DNA of 64,000 nucleotides from Iodobacter arcticus (GCF_042664895.1 NZ_JBHTBQ010000033.1:248001-312000); one strand, 5' to 3'; counted from the first letter of the stretch, positions 27,208-35,843 are shown. Numbers and translations are program-made. The notes: generated from the sequence alone by a model not told the origin.

Positions 27208-27430
27208 GGTGTACTTCCTTTTGTGTGGTAAAGATATAAACGATTTCTCGTTGATATACTTACTGTAGCAAGTGCTGTGCCAGAAAATAAATCTCTTTAT
27301 ATTCAATTACTTAGTTATTTTTTTGGCTGGCGTCGGATAATTTGCTGTCTCTATTGCACGACACAAAATGGCTGTTTTTTATAAGGTGTTGATTTTTATA
27401 TATAAATGGCGTTGCTACTTGGCGACGATC
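27208..27430 (-). promoter_or_regulatory. Duplicated leader region with AACGA-GAAA-TCGTT hairpin (copy 1)
   Basis: The upstream region is alike to 28109-28330. In the sense strand of the gene it carries the inverted repeat AACGA-GAAA-TCGTT (27239-27252), about 32 bases before the ATG, with a possible GNRA-type loop. Other shared blocks include GTAGCA and a TATATTCAAT-type element. Likely promoter plus 5' leader. No gene is present otherwise in 27208-27649, apart from the terminator at 27592. Confidence 0.55.
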
Positions 27431-27591
27431 AGTGTTTTAGTGGTTGTGCTCGTGAGCTTGGGGTTTGCAGATGGATGCGTAAGATAAAAAGCCTGGTTTT
27501 AAAGCGGGTATTGGGTGAGCTGCTGGCCAATTGATGCGCAGAAAGGCAGCAATTAGGCGGCTTTATCTGGTTTGATCTTTGAAAAAGACGT

Positions 27592-27622
27592 AAAAAAACC
27601 ACGACTTTCGTCGTGGTTTTTT
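27592..27622 (-). terminator. Terminator after the repeat-protein gene
   Basis: AAAAAAACCACGAC / GTCGTGGTTTTTT with a 4-base loop, strong in both directions; it closes the gene that stops at 27650. Confidence 0.88.
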
Positions 27623-27649
27623 CGCAGCTTATATTTCGCTGAAGAGTGC

Positions 27650-28108
27650 TTAAACGATCTTTGCACTTGCCGGAGCAGAAGCATCCGAGGCATCGGCTAC
27701 TAAGCCAGCAGGGGCAGAGGCATCTGTTGCTGTGGCAACAATGCTGCTTGGTACAGAGGCGTCATTGGCATCAGCACGCAGGCTGCTCGGTACAGAAGCA
27801 TCAGTTGCATCGGCTACGATGCTGGTCGGTACGGATGCATCATTAGCATCTGCACGTAGGCTGCTTGGTGCAGAAGCATCAGTGGCTTCAGCTACAACAC
27901 TGGCAGGAACAGAAGCATCATTGGCATCAGCACGCAAACCTGCTGGTTCGGAAGCATCAGTTACATTGGCTACAACACGACTAGGGACGGAAGCATCATT
28001 GGCATCAGCACGTAAACTTGCAGGAGCAGAAGCATCTGTGGAGCTAGCCCAAGCTGCAGTTGCAGCGCAAGTTGCAAAAAGGGTGGCGATCAGTAGATTC
28101 TTTTTCAT
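27650..28108 (-). CDS. Secreted protein of ten 13-residue tandem repeats
   Basis: A 152-residue secreted protein. After the signal peptide (MKKNLLIATLFATCAATAAWA) nearly the whole chain consists of about ten copies of DAS-x-P-x-x-[LIV]-x-A-[DENT]-[AV]-[TNS]. Two alternating forms occur: one with LRADAN and one with IVADAT-like ends, so the real unit may be a 26-residue pair. At DNA level this gives about 400 bases of 39/78-bp tandem repeats. No Cys, almost no aromatic residues; strongly acidic. It could be a regular solenoid or an extended linker-like chain; no named family was recognised. It shares leader and signal with the gene at 26950. Confidence 0.75.
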   Translation of the reverse strand: MKKNLLIATLFATCAATAAWASSTDASAPASLRADANDASVPSRVVANVTDASEPAGLRADANDASVPASVVAEATDASAPSSLRADANDASVPTSIVADATDASVPSSLRADANDASVPSSIVATATDASAPAGLVADASDASAPASAKIV

Positions 28109-28330
28109 GGTGTGTTTCCTTGCGTGGGTAATCGGATAAACGATTTCTCGTTCGATGTACTACCTGTAGCAAACACCGTGCCAGCTTTAAAATCCGTTTA
28201 TATTCAATGACTTAGTTTTTTTGTGTTGACTGGGGAGAATTTGTATCTGTCGCTGTTTCACGACAGTATTAGGGGTGTTTTTGTAAGTGCTTGATTTGTA
28301 TGTAGAAAGGCTGTTGCTAAAAAACGACGA
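28109..28330 (-). promoter_or_regulatory. Duplicated leader region with AACGA-GAAA-TCGTT hairpin (copy 2)
   Basis: The counterpart of 27208-27430. It has the same AACGA-GAAA-TCGTT inverted repeat (28139-28152), the same AAGGAAACAC ribosome site, and a shared TATATTCAATGACTTAGTTT block (plus-strand reading). Most likely promoter and leader of the repeat-protein gene. Confidence 0.55.
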
Positions 28331-29122
28331 ACGGAGGAGAGCGGCTTCAGGGCTTGTGGCAGCAGGCTTTGCATCTATTGCGGGGCGGGTGAAACCCCAT
28401 GTGCGCTAAGCAAAATACAAAAAGATCTTTTTAGTGCCTTCGGCACATGGGTTTTGGAGCGGTAGCCACCGCGGGCATAAGTATCTACACAAATTAGGCG
28501 GTGCTTCAGCTGCAGCTTCTCCCTTTGTTAAAGGCTCTGTCTGCGTTAAATGTTGAAACATAGTTGAGTGGATACTTACTATTTTATAGGGTGTGCAAGT
28601 CGTTTTTCTTGCGCACCGCTTTTGCTATGAAGCGGCATTGCCACTAAGCAAAAAAACAAAAAGACCTTTTTAGTGCCTTCGGCACGTTGATTTTGGTGCG
28701 GGCGTCCCGCTGGACCTTCCTTTCTTGCGCGGCCAAGAAACGAAGCCAAGCCGCAACCCCAAAAGCACGAAACCCCTTCGCTGCGGACAATCGAGTGGCG
28801 GCTGCGGAATTCGCTTCGCTCAGACAGGTATCAAAGAAACCCCACCCGCTTGTTCCTCGCTCGGCGTGCTTCAAGGGGGATTTAAGCCCCGTGCAAAGAG
28901 CGTATTTATTGCATTTTCTGCTGTTTGCTAATAAAAAACCTTGATTTCAGTTTTCAACTGTTAACGCAGACACAGCCTTTTACACAGGGTAAATGTTGTA
29001 TAGGGTGCGTAAGTTTTTCACTTAACAATGGGGGGATGGCGCCTGATCTACGCTGCAAATCCCGTAATAATCTGGTCTTGATCAGGCTATTTTTCGCTAA
29101 GACCGCTTAGCCCGGCAGACGG
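28331..29122. repeat. Gene-free interval with near-duplicate repeat blocks
   Basis: No convincing gene in 790 bases. Two blocks are near-duplicates: 28405-28475 and 28642-28712 share ACTAAGCAAAA...ACAAAAAGA, CCTTTTTAGTGCCTTCGGCAC and TTTTGG. GTAGGG-family starts (GGGGCGGGTGAAACCCC at about 28381, TAGGGTGTGCAAGTCG at about 28587) are also present. The frames at 28687-28944 look like translations of a dispersed repeat rather than genes. The glrR stop lies just beyond. Confidence 0.5.
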
Positions 29123-30472
29123 CTAGCCGCTGATATCTGCTTTAAAAGCGGCGGGGGCAAGGTCGTGTTTTTGTAGTAGGCGGTAGAATTCGGTGCGGTT
29201 GCGATCGGCGATACGTGCGGCGTCGCTGACATTGCCGCCAGTCAGGCGCAGCAGGCGTTCCAGATAATCGCGCTCAAAGAGGCGTTTGGCTTCGGCGAGC
29301 GGCAAGATGGCGGCCGATTCGCTGGCCATTGCTTTTTGCACCTGGGCCAGCGTGATGATGGGGCCGGTGGCGAGCACGCAGCATTGCTCAACCAGATTAG
29401 AGAGTTGACGAATATTGCCTGGCCAGTTGGCAGTGCTTAAAAAGCTGAGCGCATCAGCGGCAAAGTGGCAATCGGTCTTGGCATAGCGCTCCACTACCTG
29501 CGCTAAAAAATGCCGGGCCAGTAGCGGAATATCTTCTCGCCGCTCGGTGAGCGATGGCAGCGCTAAAGACACCACATTCAGGCGATAAAACAAATCTTCT
29601 CTAAACGAGCCGTCCTGTAGCAAGGATTGCAAATCGCGGTGCGTAGCCGATAGCACGCGCACATTTACCGGCACGGCGCGGCCCGCACCAACCGGGCGCA
29701 CTTCGCGCTCTTGCAGCACTCGCAGCAATTTAACTTGCAGTGGCAGCGGCATATCACCAATTTCATCGAGGAAAATCGTTCCGCCATCGGCCTCTAAAAA
29801 TAAACCATTTTGTTTTTGGCTGGCACCGGTAAACGCGCCTTTTTCATGGCCGAAAAGCTCGCTTTCCAGCAGGTTTTCAGGGATTGCACCGCAATTTACG
29901 GCAATAAAGGGGCGCTTGGCGCGCAGGCTGGCGCGGTGTATGGCTTGGGCCAGCACTTCTTTACCCGTACCGCTTTCGCCGCGAATCAGCACACTGGCAT
30001 CGGTAACGGCCACCAGCCGCGCTTCGGCCAGTAGCTCGTCCATCACGGGGCTGTTGCTGATAAACCCTGCTCGCCAGGTGTCGTTATCGCTGCTATTGCT
30101 GGGGGGGCTGGCTAAGACCAAAGCTTGGCTAACTTTATCTAGCAGGGCTTTGCCATCAAAAGGCTTAATTAGATAGGCAAACATACCGTGGCTGATGGCA
30201 TCAATGGCGTCTGGCACAGTGCCGTGGGCGGTGAGCATAATGACCGGCAGGGCGGGGTAGCGACGGCGCACTTCTTCAAATAGCGCCATGCCATCCATGC
30301 CGGGCAGCTTCCAATCGCTAAGCAGCAAATCGGCACGTTGCACGGCGAGCGCATTAAGAGCGGCTTCAGCACTGCTGGCGGCTTCTACTTCATAGCCTGC
30401 GGCAATCAGGCGGATAGAAACCAAGCGTAAGAGATCCGGATCATCGTCAACCAGTAAGATTTTGCTACTCAT
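29123..30472 (-). CDS. glrR: Sigma-54-dependent response regulator, GlrR/QseF type
   Basis: A 449-residue NtrC-class regulator. The receiver domain has its phospho-acceptor Asp53 (LLLSDWKLPGMDG). The AAA+ domain has Walker A GESGTGKE, the sigma-54 contact loop GAFTGA, and GGTIFLDEIGDMPLPLQ. A Fis-type helix-turn-helix ends the chain (LLRLTGGNVSDAARIADRNR). Activates sigma-54 promoters when phosphorylated by GlrK. It overlaps the qseG-like gene by 4 bases (ATGA), forming a glrK-qseG-glrR operon as in enterobacteria. Its targets here are unknown; the enterobacterial target glmY was not seen. Confidence 0.93.
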   Translation of the reverse strand: MSSKILLVDDDPDLLRLVSIRLIAAGYEVEAASSAEAALNALAVQRADLLLSDWKLPGMDGMALFEEVRRRYPALPVIMLTAHGTVPDAIDAISHGMFAYLIKPFDGKALLDKVSQALVLASPPSNSSDNDTWRAGFISNSPVMDELLAEARLVAVTDASVLIRGESGTGKEVLAQAIHRASLRAKRPFIAVNCGAIPENLLESELFGHEKGAFTGASQKQNGLFLEADGGTIFLDEIGDMPLPLQVKLLRVLQEREVRPVGAGRAVPVNVRVLSATHRDLQSLLQDGSFREDLFYRLNVVSLALPSLTERREDIPLLARHFLAQVVERYAKTDCHFAADALSFLSTANWPGNIRQLSNLVEQCCVLATGPIITLAQVQKAMASESAAILPLAEAKRLFERDYLERLLRLTGGNVSDAARIADRNRTEFYRLLQKHDLAPAAFKADISG

Positions 30473-30972
30473 GGTTTTTTGCTCCTTTCCAGCATGTCTT
30501 TTTCCATTTCTTTTAAAGCGTCTAGCTTGGCGGCCAGATCATTGGCGCGCTTTTGCTGCTCTTTGGCGGCGATCGTTTGCTTATCCAGCAAGCTGGTCAG
30601 CCGTTTTCGCTCGGCAAGCTGGTTGGATAATAGTTTGGCCATGCCCTGGCTGGCCGGATCGTTCAGCGTGTTTTGCAGTGCTTCCAGCTGAGCCTGAAGG
30701 CGGTTCAGGTCGGTATGATTGCTCATCATTTGCTGCGCCAGTATCAGCAGCTTATCGCTGGGGCAATTGCCCGAAATGGTGTTGTTTAATTGTGCCAAAG
30801 CACTTTCAATGCGGCATACCGGCGCAATAACGACTGGTTTGGTTTCTGGTTCAGGCGCAGGCGCAGCTGCAGCAACAACAGGCGGTGGCAGGGTAGCGCA
30901 GGCGGCTAGGCTGATGCTGCACAGTAATAGGCAGAGTTGTTTTAGGGGTATGGTGCAAAGTATGTCTTTCAT
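30469..30972 (-). CDS. qseG: QseG-like outer-membrane lipoprotein
   Basis: A 167-residue lipoprotein with a signal ending LAAC (Cys about 25), then a Pro/Ala-rich linker, and a long helical region from about 60 that is likely coiled coil (LNRLQAQLEALQNTL ... QQKRANDLAAKLDAL). In enterobacteria QseG (YfhG) activates the kinase GlrK from the outer membrane. Position between kinase and regulator, and the lipoprotein-plus-coil build, support the same role; sequence likeness alone is weak. The gene overlaps glrR by 4 bases. Confidence 0.75.
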   Translation of the reverse strand: MKDILCTIPLKQLCLLLCSISLAACATLPPPVVAAAAPAPEPETKPVVIAPVCRIESALAQLNNTISGNCPSDKLLILAQQMMSNHTDLNRLQAQLEALQNTLNDPASQGMAKLLSNQLAERKRLTSLLDKQTIAAKEQQKRANDLAAKLDALKEMEKDMLERSKKP

Positions 30973-30989
30973 GGGTGACCTTGTCGCTG

Positions 30990-31172
30990 CTAGTGCAGAC
31001 GAAAATATGCGTTTGCCGGGCTGGATATCAGTTCAATATCGCCGTGCATAAGCTGAGCAAAACGTTTGGCCGCGATCAGCACCAAGCTCGTGAGAGGGTA
31101 AGGGCTGGGGGTAAGGCCGATGAGGTATAGCATGAGGCTTTTTAAGGAAAAGCGATAAATAAGCGGCTTCAT
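30990..31172 (-). pseudogene. Chimeric fragment: qseG-like start joined to glrK 3' end
   Basis: Directly after glrK, the frame starts MKPLIYRFSLKSLMLYLIGL, much like the qseG start, and then runs into RFAQLMHGDIELISSPANAY and FRLH, the last residues of glrK with some changes. The bases 30968-31080 match 31168-31280 at an offset of exactly 200 with about 15-20 mismatches in 112. A 200-bp tandem duplication across the glrK/qseG junction explains this. Its ATG overlaps the glrK stop (ATGA), so it could still be translated as a 60-residue peptide. Confidence 0.6.
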
Positions 31173-32566
31173 GAATGACCTTGTAGCTGCCAGTGCAGAC
31201 GGAAACATGCGCCTGCCGGGCTGGGTATCAGCTCAACATCGCCATGCATAAGCTGGGCAAAACTTCTGGCCATTGTCAGGCCGATGCCAGAGCCTGCAGG
31301 TTCGCCTTCGGGCGCTGGGCCACAGTGAAACGGCTCAAAAATATATTCTGAATCCTGGCTGTCTACGCCCGGGCCCTGATCTTGAATTTCCAGCCAGCTT
31401 TGCTGGCCCGTTTGCCCAAAGCGGATATTGATTTCGCCATGGGGCGGGCTAAAGCGGATGGCATTGAGAAGCAAGTTATCCAGAATAATCCCCAGCTTGG
31501 CGTGATCGGCATAGCTTTGCGTGGCAGGGCCGGATTGATGGATAGTCAGGAATTTCTTGCTGAGTAAAATGCGCCATTGTTGTAAGCGTTGCTCTAGAAA
31601 CATCTCAAGCGCCAAAGGCGCAATGACCAGCTCAGCTGAAAGCCAGCGTCCCGCATCGTGTGCTAATAGCGCATCCACGCGTTGGCGCAGGGTATGCACA
31701 TTGCTTTGCACCATGGCGCTGATTTCTTTTTGTTGGGTATTTAAGCTGCCGAGCACTTCTTCTTGTAGCAGTGATGAGGCTTCATGAATTACCGCCAGCG
31801 GGGTTTTAAGTTCGTGTGATACATGGCGAAAAAATTGCGCTTTTTGCGCCTCCAGCTGTACCAGACGTAAATCTAATTCGGCCAGCGATTTGGCCAATCC
31901 TTGTAAATCGGCAGGGCCAGATAATTGCCAGTCTTGTCCACGTTGGCCTTGCGCAAGCTCGGTGATTTTTAGTTTTAATCGCGCAATAGGCCAGCTAAAC
32001 ATCACTGCCATAATAATGGCCATGCTGAGTGCGGCAATCGGCGACAAAATGGCCAGCATATCCACTTGTTTTTGCTTACTGTGGACATCTTCCAGCCATT
32101 GCCGGCGCTGCTTAGCCAACTGCTGCTCGATGAGCTGATCTTGATATTTAAGCTGCTGATTGAGCTGGCTAAATAAGCGATTCACTTGCGCTTTGTGTAG
32201 GCGAGTGTTGGGAAGAGTCTGTGCCAATAGCTGATGGATGCCCTCGCTACTTCCTTTTAGGAGTGGCTCGTGCTTAAAGGTTTGCTGGGCGGCTTCTAGT
32301 TTGGCTTTAGCACTGCGTGCGGCATTGAAAAACGTGGTTTCTGGCAAGATCAGCAGCTGCCGGCTAGCCCGCTCTAAATGCAGCGCTTGCTCTTGGGTTT
32401 GTTGCGAAGCATTAGACCAAGCGCTCGCCTGCTCTTGCTGCTGCTGTGCCTGAATGGTTAGCCCTGCTAGGCCATAACGCAGTTGCACCAAGGCGGCTGA
32501 AGGCGTAAGGGCGACTAAGGCAAAGCCAATAATCAGCAGCGTGCGAAATGAAAGATGGCGTAGCAT
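31169..32566 (-). CDS. glrK: Sensor histidine kinase, GlrK/QseE type
   Basis: A 465-residue inner-membrane kinase. A first membrane helix near 8-28, then a helical, Gln-rich periplasmic region (30-165), a second membrane helix near 172-192, and a HAMP-like linker. The HisKA His is near residue 250 (FFRHVSHELKTPLAVI). The ATPase domain has an N box (LDNLLLNAIRFS), DQGPGVD, and GSGIGLTMA. It phosphorylates the GlrR-type regulator two genes downstream. It is the first gene of the operon; no hairpin divides it from the rest. The end of the gene has been duplicated (see 30990-31172). Confidence 0.92.
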   Translation of the reverse strand: MLRHLSFRTLLIIGFALVALTPSAALVQLRYGLAGLTIQAQQQQEQASAWSNASQQTQEQALHLERASRQLLILPETTFFNAARSAKAKLEAAQQTFKHEPLLKGSSEGIHQLLAQTLPNTRLHKAQVNRLFSQLNQQLKYQDQLIEQQLAKQRRQWLEDVHSKQKQVDMLAILSPIAALSMAIIMAVMFSWPIARLKLKITELAQGQRGQDWQLSGPADLQGLAKSLAELDLRLVQLEAQKAQFFRHVSHELKTPLAVIHEASSLLQEEVLGSLNTQQKEISAMVQSNVHTLRQRVDALLAHDAGRWLSAELVIAPLALEMFLEQRLQQWRILLSKKFLTIHQSGPATQSYADHAKLGIILDNLLLNAIRFSPPHGEINIRFGQTGQQSWLEIQDQGPGVDSQDSEYIFEPFHCGPAPEGEPAGSGIGLTMARSFAQLMHGDVELIPSPAGACFRLHWQLQGHS

Positions 32567-32743
32567 GGTCCTGAGGGTTTAATCCTTTATTTAAACGAAG
32601 AGCTAATCCTGCGTGCTATTGGCGGCTAAATCAAAGTAATAAGTTGGTGAAAGACGAAAGGGAGGGGTCTGAAAAGGGCCATGCCTATTTTTATTCAATA
32701 CTTTTACGCTACTTTTATGGAAGGACGCAGGCTTAAGGCCGAG

Positions 32744-33913
32744 CTATATAGGGCTTTTTGCCACGTTTGACCCCGCTATATTGAGTTGTCGTAATCGTTT
32801 TTGGGCGGGCATTTCAAAATATCTAAAGCTAATAAAGCTAATTGTTATCAGTAGGGCGAAGAATAGCAGCATAAGCCAGGGCGAATAATAAATAGCTTGA
32901 TCGTATGAAAAATAAGTCAGTAGCATAGAAAATAAAAGTTGTAGCGGAAAATGCAGTAAATAGGATGAATACGAAATATCACCTAAAAACGCGATGCGCT
33001 TAGCCAATGGGCCGTGCTGCGTTTCAAGCAGCGCCAGCGATAAAATACTGAGCGGAAAAAGCACCACCACGGGCCATGAATAGATCAGCTCCAGCATCAT
33101 ATGCGGCAAGGGAAAATAAAAAATAGTGAGTGAATTGAAGTCTATTTTTTTTAGCAGGGCAGTGATAGTAATGGCCCATGCAAAAAGCATGATGAAAATT
33201 ACTAATTTACTCAGCAATACGGAGTGCTTTGATTTGAGCACGGTTTGGTAAGCAATAAAAATAAGGCCGCCTAAAAAGAACGAGCCAAGGCCCCGGCCTA
33301 TGGGCTGGTAATAGTCTTGAATAAGCTGAAAGCCGATGATGGATATCGCAGCTAAAATAAGCGCTCTAACAGGCAAGAGGCGGCAGCAGCTAAAGAAAAT
33401 AATATATAAAAGAACTTCTACAGAAACAGACCATATTGGGGCATTAAATGAGTAGCCCTGCTCAAATCCCCAAGAAGAAGTAAACAACAGATTAAGCAGA
33501 AAATGTTTGACATCATTATAGGGATAAACAAAGTATTCCCCTCGCGCATGGCTGACCCATAGCTGGCCGATGGCCACCATCAATAAGCTGGCAAGATGCA
33601 GGGGGTAAAGCCTGGAAAATCGCAATAAGGAAAATTGGCCTGAAGAGATCTCACCTTGGGCAATTTTTTTGGAATAGAGCCAATAAAAAATAAAGCCAGA
33701 AAGACTGAAAAATAAATCAACCGCCAGCCATCCCTGAGTATAAAGCAGCGATAAGCCATCAGAAAAAGGAAGCCGTTCAAGATCAAATTTCCCCGCAGTG
33801 GTGCCAGCAAAAAAGAAATGCTGCCAGTGCCAAAACACCACACAGAGTGCGGCGATGCCCCTGAGTGCATCAAGTGAATAGAATCGTTTAGGGGGAGGAT
33901 TTGCTTGCTGCAT
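32744..33913 (-). CDS. Acyltransferase family 3 membrane protein (OafA/YrhL type)
   Basis: An inner-membrane O-acyltransferase of about 389 residues with ten or so hydrophobic segments. The hallmark start FYSLDALRGIAALCVVFWHW carries the family's R-x10-H motif, with catalytic-type His. YSSYLLHFPLQL near the end is also typical. Such enzymes add acetyl or other acyl groups to surface polysaccharide, peptidoglycan or lipid; the acceptor cannot be told here. The frame is open to 33952. I prefer the third ATG, at 33913, with CGAAGG upstream, but the longer starts cannot be excluded. A small gap separates it from the upstream NUDIX gene, so they may be cotranscribed. Confidence 0.85.
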   Translation of the reverse strand: MQQANPPPKRFYSLDALRGIAALCVVFWHWQHFFFAGTTAGKFDLERLPFSDGLSLLYTQGWLAVDLFFSLSGFIFYWLYSKKIAQGEISSGQFSLLRFSRLYPLHLASLLMVAIGQLWVSHARGEYFVYPYNDVKHFLLNLLFTSSWGFEQGYSFNAPIWSVSVEVLLYIIFFSCCRLLPVRALILAAISIIGFQLIQDYYQPIGRGLGSFFLGGLIFIAYQTVLKSKHSVLLSKLVIFIMLFAWAITITALLKKIDFNSLTIFYFPLPHMMLELIYSWPVVVLFPLSILSLALLETQHGPLAKRIAFLGDISYSSYLLHFPLQLLFSMLLTYFSYDQAIYYSPWLMLLFFALLITISFISFRYFEMPAQKRLRQLNIAGSNVAKSPI

Positions 33914-33970
33914 CGTTTGCGGCCTTCGCATAAACCATAAAGTGAATTGCATGGCAGGATGTGGCGGTTT

Positions 33971-34363
33971 TTACCTTGGGGGGCTTGGCTCACTGGCAAG
34001 AAAATCATGGCACAGCACTTGTACCGCAGGGGCGAATTGATCGATGTTTTGCAAAGGGAGCCATGCCACTTCGCTGATCTCGCCCATGGCGCGCGGCACG
34101 CCTTGCCATTTTGCACTGTAGCAAATGAGCTCAACATCGCCTGCCTGCCCATAGGCGGGTGCAATCACGGTATATAGATAGTGGGTATTTTGGATGGCAA
34201 TGCCTAATTCCTCTGCCAACTCTCGGCTTAGAGCCTGATCCGCTGATTCCCCTTGCTCTACTTTGCCTCCGGGCAGATACCAGTGCTGATTCTGGCGAAC
34301 TCTAACTAGCAGTAGTTTCTGGTCTTGTACATCGACCAAACATGCGCATTGCAGTGGTTTCAT
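33971..34363 (-). CDS. NUDIX hydrolase
   Basis: A 130-residue cytoplasmic hydrolase acting on a nucleoside diphosphate linked to some group X. The NUDIX box is GGKVEQGESADQALSRELAE then ELGI, matching GX5EX7REUXEEXGU with all acidic residues in place. It starts MKPLQCACLVDVQDQKLLLV. Substrate unknown. A decayed paralogue lies at 35844-36248. This is the intact member of the pair. Confidence 0.88.
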   Translation of the reverse strand: MKPLQCACLVDVQDQKLLLVRVRQNQHWYLPGGKVEQGESADQALSRELAEELGIAIQNTHYLYTVIAPAYGQAGDVELICYSAKWQGVPRAMGEISEVAWLPLQNIDQFAPAVQVLCHDFLASEPSPPR

Positions 34364-34469
34364 GGTCTGCCCTGTAATCTGTCATAAGATTCGCATCTTA
34401 CATTATGCCTTCGTGGTGATGGTGCTTTGATATGGGCTTGAGTCAGTAAGGGGCGGGTGAGTATAGGCT

Positions 34470-34549
34470 AAAAAGCACGCCGCATCGGTTGCTTCTGCTG
34501 CGCAAAAAGCACCAGTGAAAAACCTGCTTCAGCGGCATCTGCTTTATAA
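34470..34549 (+). pseudogene. Remnant of an Ala/Ser/Lys-rich secreted protein (copy of 36494-36907)
   Basis: KKHAASVASAAQKAPVK, then a one-base deletion, then PASAASAL and a stop: close to the end of the intact gene at 36494-36907. The sequence after it, including the terminator at 34580, also matches the region after that gene. Only the 3' end is left. The rest of 34364-34833 has no gene; the part nearest the NUDIX gene resembles 36249-36330. Confidence 0.65.
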
Positions 34550-34579
34550 GGTTTGAGCTTAGATGGATTGAATCCATGC

Positions 34580-34616
34580 AAAAAGCCCCTGTTGATTTGC
34601 TCGACAGGGGCTTTTT
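34580..34616 (+). terminator. Terminator (copy A of the duplicated segment)
   Basis: AAAAAGCCCCTGT / ACAGGGGCTTTTT with an 11-base loop; bidirectional. Its relative lies at 36943-36978. Confidence 0.85.
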
Positions 34617-34833
34617 GCATTATCCGCAGTGATGAGCAATTGAATCATTGCTGAGCGGTTAAAGTCGCTCCTACTTCGCGAGTGGATTTGTGATTTTTTA
34701 TAAATCCAGCGCTGCGGTTAAATCTCCCGGAGGCTGCGCGCCACGGGCTTTAAAATGGCATGTAAAGCCCGCAAGTAAGCTGGTTTTGAGGAAGGTACGG
34801 CGCGCTGTTGCAGGCATGGCTTCTCTTTGGTTT

Positions 34834-35619
34834 TTAAATGGGTATGGCCAGCGGCAAGTGGCCCGTTGCGGGTTTGGCAAATAAAAAGCCTTGAAAATAG
34901 CGTACGCCAAAATCCCTTAGCATGTTTAATTCGGCAGGAGTTTCTATTCCCTCGGCAATAATATCAATGCCCAGCCGTGTGGCGGTGAGTAATACCCCAG
35001 CCACAATGGCTTGTTTGGCGTTGCTGCTATCAATATCGCGGGTTAATTCCATATCTAATTTAATAACATGGGGCTGAAAGGTGGCCAGCAAATTTAAGCC
35101 CGAGTAGCCAGAGCCAAAATCATCAATTGCGGTGGTGAAGCCTTGTTTACGGTATTCGGCAAAAATATTTTTAAGATGCTGGGTATCGCTGACGCGTTCG
35201 CCTTCTGTTACTTCAAACATGAGGCGATCAGCAGGGAATTTAAATTGATCACTGGCTTCCAGCGTGGCTCTGATGCAGGTTTCTGGCCGATAAACTGCAT
35301 TGGGCAGAAAGTTAATACTTAATTTGCAATCTGGAATTTCAACCATGCCGTAGGCCACGGCCAGCTCAATGGCTTTAATCCGGCATGTCTGATCAAAGCG
35401 ATAGCGGTTTTCTGCATTGACTTGCTCAAGAATAAATTCTGCACCCTGGCCATCGACACCCCTTACTAAGGCTTCAAACGCGTAAGGTGCGCCACTATCA
35501 ATATCAATAATGGGCTGGAAAGCCATGGTGAAATCAAAGCCCAGATGCTTGGCGTCTCGGCAGTCTTTGCAGCTGGATGGGTGAAAGGGGGTGGAAAACT
35601 GTGTTGTCATCTTGCTCAC
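34834..35619 (-). CDS. EAL-domain cyclic-di-GMP phosphodiesterase
   Basis: A 261-residue protein that is essentially a lone EAL domain, hydrolysing c-di-GMP to pGpG. The signature is EALVRG (Glu49-Leu51), followed by the metal and catalytic motifs SINFLPNA, FEVTEGER, DDFGSGYSG, KLDMELTRDID and AEGIETPAE, so it should be active. A short N-terminal stretch before residue 28 has a CKDCRDAKH Cys pair that could bind metal or heme. It has no membrane or sensor domain. It lies inside the duplicated NUDIX/Ala-rich segment, so it was probably inserted or kept between the two copies. Confidence 0.9.
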   Translation of the reverse strand: MSKMTTQFSTPFHPSSCKDCRDAKHLGFDFTMAFQPIIDIDSGAPYAFEALVRGVDGQGAEFILEQVNAENRYRFDQTCRIKAIELAVAYGMVEIPDCKLSINFLPNAVYRPETCIRATLEASDQFKFPADRLMFEVTEGERVSDTQHLKNIFAEYRKQGFTTAIDDFGSGYSGLNLLATFQPHVIKLDMELTRDIDSSNAKQAIVAGVLLTATRLGIDIIAEGIETPAELNMLRDFGVRYFQGFLFAKPATGHLPLAIPI

Positions 35620-35843
35620 CTCTGAGTATGAATCATCTTAAGCAGAACAAGGCTATTGCTGCTTTATTGCTTATGCAGAAGGCTAGATGTCACTCTGCCT
35701 CGCAGATGAGTTTGCGTTTTTTGTAAGCCTACTTGTAGCTTTTATAAATAGTTTAGTCATGATTTATTCGAATTGCATGGGATAACTTGTTTTATATATG
35801 TCATTAATCTTTCGTTTAAAAGCAGCCAATACTGTGTGGCTAT

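Noticed and set aside
27650..28050. CRISPR-like array of about 39-bp direct repeats
   Set aside because: Repeats are in frame, have no unique spacers, and encode the 13-residue protein repeat after a signal peptide.
27732..28139. Plus-strand frame of 135 codons through the repeat gene
   Set aside because: It mirrors the repeats of the minus-strand gene, has no ribosome site, and lacks the signal peptide; it is a shadow.
28644..28944. Overlapping frames on both strands as small genes
   Set aside because: Odd composition, no ribosome site, and the DNA is a repeat-bearing interval; probably a dispersed repeat in translation.
34690..34910. Frames on both strands after the EAL gene
   Set aside because: They overlap the EAL gene's end and a repeat-like stretch, without ribosome sites or known domains.
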